NCBI GenBank assembly: GCA_937875035.1 | Contig: CALNCF010000181.1 | Span: 1-9,341, forward strand | Length of the DNA stretch: 9,341 nucleotides | DNA from: an uncultured Sphingobacteriaceae bacterium | GTDB taxonomy: Bacteria; Bacteroidota; Bacteroidia; Sphingobacteriales; Sphingobacteriaceae | Direction: 5' to 3' | Part shown: positions 5,740 through 9,341 of the stretch, piece by piece | How the letters are laid out: the number at the start of each line of letters is the position of its first letter | How positions within the stretch are numbered: position 1 is the first letter of the stretch | Position numbers and translations under genes: made by a program | Notes under the pieces: model-generated | Databases searched by the model: none | Told to the model about the DNA's origin: nothing | What the model saw: only the letters and a program-made list of their open reading frames with translations

Positions 5740-7185
5740 ATGAATAGAATACTGATAATAGATGATGAGGTAACGATCTGTTCGTTGCTGAGCCGTTACC
5801 TCGTCAAGCATGATTTTGAAGTGGAAGAAGCATATACCGGCAAGAGAGCCCTGGAGCTGCTCGAAGCGAATACCTTCGACCTGGTGTTATGCGATTACAG
5901 GCTGGGAGATATGAATGCCGCAGAGCTTCTGCCGGAGATCCGGCGCATACAGCCCGGCATCCCGGTTATTATCATTACCGGTTACAGCGACAGTAAAACG
6001 GCGGTGGAGATGATGCGGCTCGGTGTGTACGATTACATCTCCAAGCCCCTGGTGCCGACCGAGATCCTGCAAACCATTCACAAGGCTCTGGAAGAAGAGC
6101 CCGATACCACAGTACAGGATACCTCTGTTCCCGCGAAGCATCATAAAGAAGAAAGAAACGCTCCCGAACCAGTCAGCGAGCACGACCCGGTTTTCGGAAC
6201 CAGCGAAACCTTCCGCAAGATCATGAACCAGGTGGATCTCGTAGCCCCGACCAATTACAGCGTGGTGATCTACGGAGAGACCGGCAGCGGGAAAGAAGTG
6301 ATCGCCCGCGAGATCCAGAAGAGGAGCAAACGCAGGGACAAGCCCTTTGTGGCGGTCGACTGCGGTACGCTCTCTAAGGAATTGTCGGGAAGCGAATTGT
6401 TCGGTCATGAAAAAGGCGCCTTTACCGGCGCACTCAATCAGAAGATCGGGTGCTTTGAGATCGCCAATGGGGGCACCATCTTCCTGGATGAGATCGCGAA
6501 CCTTCCTTACGATATACAGGCCTCTCTCTTACGGGTAGTGCAGGAGCGTAAAATGAGGAGGGTAGGAGGTACGAAAGACATCGACCTGGACATCCGTATC
6601 ATTATTGCTTCCAATGAAGACCTGCACCAGAAAGTGCTGGAGAAAAAATTCAGGGAAGACCTGTACCATCGTTTCGATGAGTTCAGCATAGCCATCCCGC
6701 CCTTACGCATGCGCGGTGAAGACATCATGATGTTCGCGCAGCATTTCCTGCACATTACCAACCGCGAATTGGGAAAAGAGATACCCGGCTTTGAGCCGGA
6801 GATCGAGCAGATATTTGAAACGTACAGCTGGGGAGGGAACCTGCGCGAGCTGAAGAATGTGGTGCGCCGCGCCGCGTTGCTCACTCCCGATGGCCGCATG
6901 ATCGGGAAAGACGCCCTGCCGCTCACCATCACCGAAAGCGATCCGGCGGCTCCCGTGCTTCCATCGGCTATGCACGAGCATCCGCAGGGCATAAACGACA
7001 ACAGCCTGCGGCAGGCCAGCCATACCGCCGAATACGCCATCATACTCAATGCGCTGAAGCAGGTCAACTTTAATAAAAGTAAGGCCGCGCAGCTGCTGAA
7101 CATCGACCGTAAAACATTATACAATAAACTGAAGGCCTTTATCGGGACCACTTCGCTCGATGAATTACGCATGCGCGAAGAGTAG
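5740..7185 (+). CDS. NtrC-family sigma-54-dependent response regulator (REC-AAA+-Fis HTH)
   Basis: A complete 481-residue bacterial enhancer-binding protein. REC domain (about 1-115): acidic pair at the start (IIDDE), phosphoacceptor Asp52 in VLCDYRLGD, Thr80 and Lys102 (SKPL). A charged linker follows (about 118-148). AAA+ domain (about 150-385): Walker A GETGSGKE (179-186), the sigma-54-contacting GAFTGA loop (226-231), Walker B IFLDEI (247-252), and FREDLYHR (304-311) with the arginine finger. Fis-type HTH (about 435-466): NKSKAAQLLNIDRKTLYNKL. Start: MNRILIIDDE is the canonical REC beginning, and GAAGGA at 5729-5734, directly after the rpoN stop, is a good Shine-Dalgarno for the ATG at 5740. 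An ATG at 5725, overlapping the rpoN stop as ATGA, would add five residues and is the alternative. Every residue needed for phosphorylation, ATP hydrolysis and sigma-54 remodelling is present. No histidine kinase gene is adjacent, so the input signal is unknown. Confidence 0.95.
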   Translation: MNRILIIDDEVTICSLLSRYLVKHDFEVEEAYTGKRALELLEANTFDLVLCDYRLGDMNAAELLPEIRRIQPGIPVIIITGYSDSKTAVEMMRLGVYDYISKPLVPTEILQTIHKALEEEPDTTVQDTSVPAKHHKEERNAPEPVSEHDPVFGTSETFRKIMNQVDLVAPTNYSVVIYGETGSGKEVIAREIQKRSKRRDKPFVAVDCGTLSKELSGSELFGHEKGAFTGALNQKIGCFEIANGGTIFLDEIANLPYDIQASLLRVVQERKMRRVGGTKDIDLDIRIIIASNEDLHQKVLEKKFREDLYHRFDEFSIAIPPLRMRGEDIMMFAQHFLHITNRELGKEIPGFEPEIEQIFETYSWGGNLRELKNVVRRAALLTPDGRMIGKDALPLTITESDPAAPVLPSAMHEHPQGINDNSLRQASHTAEYAIILNALKQVNFNKSKAAQLLNIDRKTLYNKLKAFIGTTSLDELRMREE

Positions 7186-7252
7186 GGTACTGGCAAGGTT
7201 TTTTAAGAACGATATACAGACCATTAATAATCACTTTTAAAAAAACACGCAT

Positions 7253-7399
7253 ATGAAAAGTTTATTATACCTCATCGGACTCGTACTGGTAATCGGATGG
7301 TTGCTGGGCGTATTTGTGTACAGTGCTGCCGGGCTGATCCACATCCTGATCGTACTGGCTCTGATCTCCCTCTTACTCGGTATTATCAGGAAAGAGTAG
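7253..7399 (+). CDS. lmo0937-family small membrane protein
   Basis: A 48-residue protein starting MKSLLYLIGLVLVIGWLLGV and ending GIIRKE. Two hydrophobic helices (about 3-20 and 27-44) are separated by a short FVYSAAG turn, and the tail is basic, which predicts a hairpin in the inner membrane. The pattern 'MxSxLYxIGxxLVIGWLxGVF...GxIHxLxV' is that of the lmo0937 family, widespread in Bacteroidota and Firmicutes and of unknown function; family members are often seen near stress genes. An A-rich leader precedes the ATG. It starts 67 bases after the sigma-54 activator with no terminator between, so read-through from rpoN is possible, and a terminator follows. The name is well supported by the pattern; the function is not known. 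Confidence 0.85.
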   Translation: MKSLLYLIGLVLVIGWLLGVFVYSAAGLIHILIVLALISLLLGIIRKE

Positions 7400-7403
7400 A
7401 TCT

Positions 7404-7415
7404 CCCCGCAAGGGG
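7404..7415 (+). other. CCCC-GCAA-GGGG hairpin with a GNRA tetraloop
   Basis: A 4-bp G-C stem closed by a GCAA tetraloop, 4 bases past the stop of the lmo0937-family gene and just before its terminator. GNRA loops are very stable in RNA. It may protect the 3' end of this short mRNA; it has no T-run of its own. It could also be coincidence. Confidence 0.3.
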
Positions 7416-7426
7416 TCATTATATGC

Positions 7427-7458
7427 AGGCTGCAACCCTTACCGGTGCAGCCTTTTTT
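7427..7458 (+). terminator. intrinsic terminator after the lmo0937-family gene
   Basis: AGGCTGCA (7427-7434) pairs with TGCAGCCT (7446-7453) over 8 bp, with an 11-base loop, and runs into six T (7453-7458). It closes the plus-strand block that begins at rpoN and faces the minus-strand terminator at 7498-7527. Confidence 0.8.
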
Positions 7459-7497
7459 GCTGGTATAAGGTATGGATGTTAAGAAGGGACAGGGCAC

Positions 7498-7527
7498 AAA
7501 AAAACGGGGTCGTATAAATACCCCGTT
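7498..7527 (-). terminator. intrinsic terminator of the DUF2383 gene
   Basis: On the minus strand AACGGGGT (7527-7520) pairs with ACCCCGTT (7510-7503), with a 9-base loop, and continues into a T-run (the seven A at 7498-7504 of the plus strand). It lies 27 bases beyond the stop codon of the minus-strand gene and has no T-run in the plus direction. Confidence 0.88.
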
Positions 7528-7554
7528 GTATGTCTGGTAAGCCTTGCGGCAGGC

Positions 7555-8016
7555 TTAGCTGTTCGCTACGCGATCGCGGTAATGCTTGATCAGGTCGTGC
7601 GAAGTTTTCAGCGCCTGCTTTTGTGCGGTGATCAGCTGGCGCACATCCGGCGAGAGGTTCTCGCTGTCGGAGAGCGCTTCCTGGTAGGCTTTCTGCGCGG
7701 CGTCCTCACCGAACTCGCAGGAGGAGATGATCGCCTTGCGGTCGTTCCCGGTAAAGGTCGCCTTCATATCCATCCATACCCGGTATGCTTTCCCCGAAAT
7801 GGTGGTATCCTTCGCATGTTCCTCGCCCAGGCTGTTCACCTTCCGGATCAGCTCAGCCTTGTGTCCGCGGCTCTCTTCAGCCATGTTCCGGAAGATCGCC
7901 TTCATCTCGTTATCCTGGTCCTTCAGCTCTTCCGCAGCTCTTTCATATCCCTCGATCCGGTCGTTATTGATCCGGATCAGATCGTTCAGTACGTTTGCTT
8001 TTTCTTGATTTTCCAT
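7555..8016 (-). CDS. PA2169/DUF2383-family four-helix-bundle protein
   Basis: A 153-residue soluble, helical protein. The opening NDLIRINNDRIEGYERAAEE (11-30) is the signature start of the PA2169 family (DUF2383), which adopts a ferritin-like four-helix bundle. Helix 2 has EESRGHKAEL (47-56) with an ExxxH pattern (Glu48, His52). Helix 3 has CEFGEDAAQKAYQEAL (100-115). Helix 4 ends KTSHDLIKHYRDRV. The Glu/His positions could form a metal site as in ferritin-like folds, but metal binding is not established for this family. There is no signal peptide, so it is cytosolic. The leader is A-rich (AAAAAAATAAGATC before the ATG). It is single-gene in appearance: terminator downstream, and a 138-base gap to the Mla operon upstream that shows no clear terminator. 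Members commonly accompany general-stress genes; the precise role is unknown. Confidence 0.88.
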   Translation of the reverse strand: MENQEKANVLNDLIRINNDRIEGYERAAEELKDQDNEMKAIFRNMAEESRGHKAELIRKVNSLGEEHAKDTTISGKAYRVWMDMKATFTGNDRKAIISSCEFGEDAAQKAYQEALSDSENLSPDVRQLITAQKQALKTSHDLIKHYRDRVANS

Positions 8017-8154
8017 GATCTTATTTTTTTAAGGTTAGTGAATATTATACCACTTACCGTTAAAAAAGTATTCCATCCGTTTCACCCGCGCAGGAGGCAT
8101 TAAGAGGTGGTTTTACTGTAGATATTTATACGCAACTGCCATATGTTTCCCCGT

Positions 8155-8865
8155 TTATTTTTTCTTCTCGGCTTCCTGCTCTTTTTCCTTGCGCTTCTCT
8201 TCTTTTTTCTTCTTGTTGAAATAGCCCCTCAGCAGGATACTGTTCTTAGCCGCTTCCATGTTTTCGTTCAGCCCCTTGGAGCTTTGGCGAAGGTTGTTCA
8301 TGGTACGGGAAAGATCTTTGGCGAAAACGGTATCGCGCAGCAGCCGTGAAATCGCCCCGTCGCCATTATTGATGTTATAAGAGATCTCCGCGATCTGGTC
8401 GGTGATGATCTCCGCGTTCTCTGCCGTGGCTTTCAGGCTCGATAGGATCTGGTCGATCTCCAGGGGCTCCTGCGAATCGAGAAAGGCATTGTCGCCGATC
8501 GCCACACCCGAGCTTCCCGGCGAGATCATCAGTACCCGGTCGCCTACCAGCCCTTCCGAGCCGATGCTGACCGACGCGTCTGTCTTGATGAATTTCTGCA
8601 CATCCTTTTCCAGCACCATTTCCACCAGCACCGAGGTATCTGAAATGATCCGGATATTATCCACCGTTCCGACATTGATCCCCGAGAAACGCACGTTGTT
8701 CCCGACCTTCAGGCCGCTGACGGTACGGAAGGTCGATTGCAGGCGGAATGTCGAACCGAACATGTTTCGTTCTTTCCCGATCAGGTAGATACCCGCTACG
8801 ATCAGCGCAAAGCCAATGGTAACGAACATCCCCAGTTTCCATTTAAATCCCGATTCCTTTTTCAT
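8155..8865 (-). CDS. MlaD-family MCE-domain protein (phospholipid transport)
   Basis: A 236-residue inner-membrane protein of the Mla ABC transporter, which moves phospholipids between inner and outer membranes; MlaD is the periplasmic lipid-binding ring subunit. The start at 8865 (MKKESGFKWKLG) is chosen because the membrane anchor begins there; an upstream in-frame ATG at 8925 would overlap the ATPase gene. A single TM helix (about 11-30) is followed by the MCE domain (about 37-116: TFRTVSGLKVGNNVRFSGI, VGTVDNI, SEGLVGDRVLMISPG). A long helical region follows (about 136-205, with a GDGAISRLL turn), then LLRGYF and a Lys/Glu tail of 20 residues (217-236) with almost no other residues. That tail, predicted to face the periplasm, occurs in other Bacteroidota MlaD proteins as I recall them, and its role is unknown. 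It lies 35 bases after the ATPase gene in the same operon. Confidence 0.93.
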   Translation of the reverse strand: MKKESGFKWKLGMFVTIGFALIVAGIYLIGKERNMFGSTFRLQSTFRTVSGLKVGNNVRFSGINVGTVDNIRIISDTSVLVEMVLEKDVQKFIKTDASVSIGSEGLVGDRVLMISPGSSGVAIGDNAFLDSQEPLEIDQILSSLKATAENAEIITDQIAEISYNINNGDGAISRLLRDTVFAKDLSRTMNNLRQSSKGLNENMEAAKNSILLRGYFNKKKKEEKRKEKEQEAEKKK

Positions 8866-8900
8866 AAACCTGTTTTTTAGTTTGATATGAATTATATTTT

Positions 8901-9341
8901 TTAAATGAAGAAGCTCCGGATCCATTCGTCATCCGATTTCTCCAGCTCCTCATAGGTACCCTCTGCATAAATGGTCCCCTCTTTCAGCATCACGATCCGG
9001 TCGGCAGTGATCCGGGCGCAGGGCATATCATGGGTAATGATGATCGAAGTAATGCCCAGCCTGCGCTGCATCTCTACGATCAGCTCGCTGATCTCCCTGG
9101 AGGTAATGGAATCCAGCCCGGTCGTCGGCTCATCGTACAGCATGATCTCTGGGTTCAGGATCAGGGTACGGGCTACGGCGATCCGCTTACGCATCCCTCC
9201 CGAAAGCTCGGAAGGCATTTTGCCTACGGCATCCTTCAACCCGACCTGGTCCAGTGTTTCCAGCACCTTCTTGCGCAGGTCGGCGGCGCTTTTCCCAGGA
9301 GAATGCCGTTTCAGGGGGAACATCAGGTTCTCGCCCACGCT
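8901..9341 (-). CDS. MlaF-type ABC transporter ATPase, C-terminal part (runs off window)
   Basis: The last 146 residues of the ATP-binding subunit of the Mla phospholipid transporter; the frame is open to the right edge, so the start and Walker A lie outside. Visible parts, numbered from the first full codon: SVGENLMFPL (1-10, the Q-loop side region typical of MlaF), the ABC signature LSGGMRKRIAVARTLI (46-61), Walker B IMLYDE (66-71), the D-loop GLD (75-77) and the switch His104 in IIITHD. LSGGM followed by RKR is characteristic of the MlaF/MKL branch. The protein sits on the cytosolic face and drives the permease MlaE, which in Bacteroidota is usually encoded just upstream and so should lie beyond 9341. 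A GTG at 9338 is an internal Val codon, not a start. Confidence 0.94.
   Translation of the reverse strand, partial: SVGENLMFPLKRHSPGKSAADLRKKVLETLDQVGLKDAVGKMPSELSGGMRKRIAVARTLILNPEIMLYDEPTTGLDSITSREISELIVEMQRRLGITSIIITHDMPCARITADRIVMLKEGTIYAEGTYEELEKSDDEWIRSFFI

Noticed and set aside
6507..7196. 229-codon minus-strand frame antisense to the sigma-54 activator
   Set aside because: Ser/Arg-rich shadow of an unambiguous AAA+ and HTH coding region.
7191..7206. TGGCAAGGTTTTTTAA as a sigma-54 promoter before the lmo0937-family gene
   Set aside because: The -24 half (TGGCA) is good, but the required GC at -12 is TA, so it fails the core GG-N10-GC rule.
7582..8103. 173-codon plus-strand frame over the DUF2383 gene
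   Set aside because: The minus strand carries the clear family signature and its own terminator; the plus frame has no family features.
8866..8925. MlaD start at 8925
   Set aside because: It would overlap the end of the ATPase gene and put 20 unconserved residues before the membrane anchor; 8865 fits the family.
9336..9338. GTG at 9338 as the start of the ATPase gene
   Set aside because: It codes for an internal Val in the conserved SVGENLMFPL segment; the gene simply continues past the window edge.

Overview
The window looks like a chromosomal segment of a Bacteroidota bacterium, most plausibly a member of the Chitinophagaceae. That placement rests on several features: a secreted protein with a type IX secretion (T9SS) C-terminal sorting domain, a lipoprotein whose Cys is followed by Lys and four Asp, A-rich leaders that mostly lack Shine-Dalgarno sequences, a TAnnTTTG-type -7 box, and Bacteroidota-type families such as the small 'PRPP synthetase-like' protein and an MlaD with a basic tail. 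The placement is an inference; no 16S rRNA or other taxonomic marker is present.

Layout. 1-49 (-): first residues (signal peptide) of a gene running off the left edge. 310-2145 (+): a roughly 610-residue secreted, propeller-like T9SS cargo protein with a strong terminator. 2371-2961 (+): a surface-lipoprotein candidate with its own terminator. 3108-3497 (+): a small protein of the family often mislabelled phosphoribosylpyrophosphate synthetase. 3653-4066 (+): a very hydrophilic Gln/Asn-rich disordered protein, then a terminator. 4316-5728 (+): sigma-54 (rpoN). 5740-7185 (+): a complete NtrC-family sigma-54 activator (REC, AAA+, Fis-type HTH) starting 11 bases after rpoN. 7253-7399 (+): a 48-residue two-helix membrane protein of the lmo0937 family, then a terminator. 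On the minus strand follow a PA2169/DUF2383 four-helix-bundle protein (7555-8016, own terminator), an MlaD-family MCE protein (8155-8865) and the C-terminal part of its MlaF-type ATPase (8901-9341, runs off the right edge).

How it fits together. The centre is a regulatory pair: the alternative sigma factor and an enhancer-binding protein of the class that remodels it, evidently transcribed together and without an adjacent histidine kinase. Small proteins of families often found in stress settings (lmo0937, DUF2383, a hydrophilin-like disordered protein) flank the pair, which suggests but does not prove an envelope or stress regulon. The right end is a phospholipid-transport (Mla) operon whose permease should lie just beyond the window. 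The left end is cell-surface and secreted protein territory with single-gene transcription units.

No mobile element, CRISPR array, tRNA or rRNA was seen. The most useful leads are the kinase-less rpoN/activator pair, an exact 13-bp element shared by the leaders of rpoN and of the disordered-protein gene, and the disordered protein itself. Nothing here can be called a new system on sequence alone.
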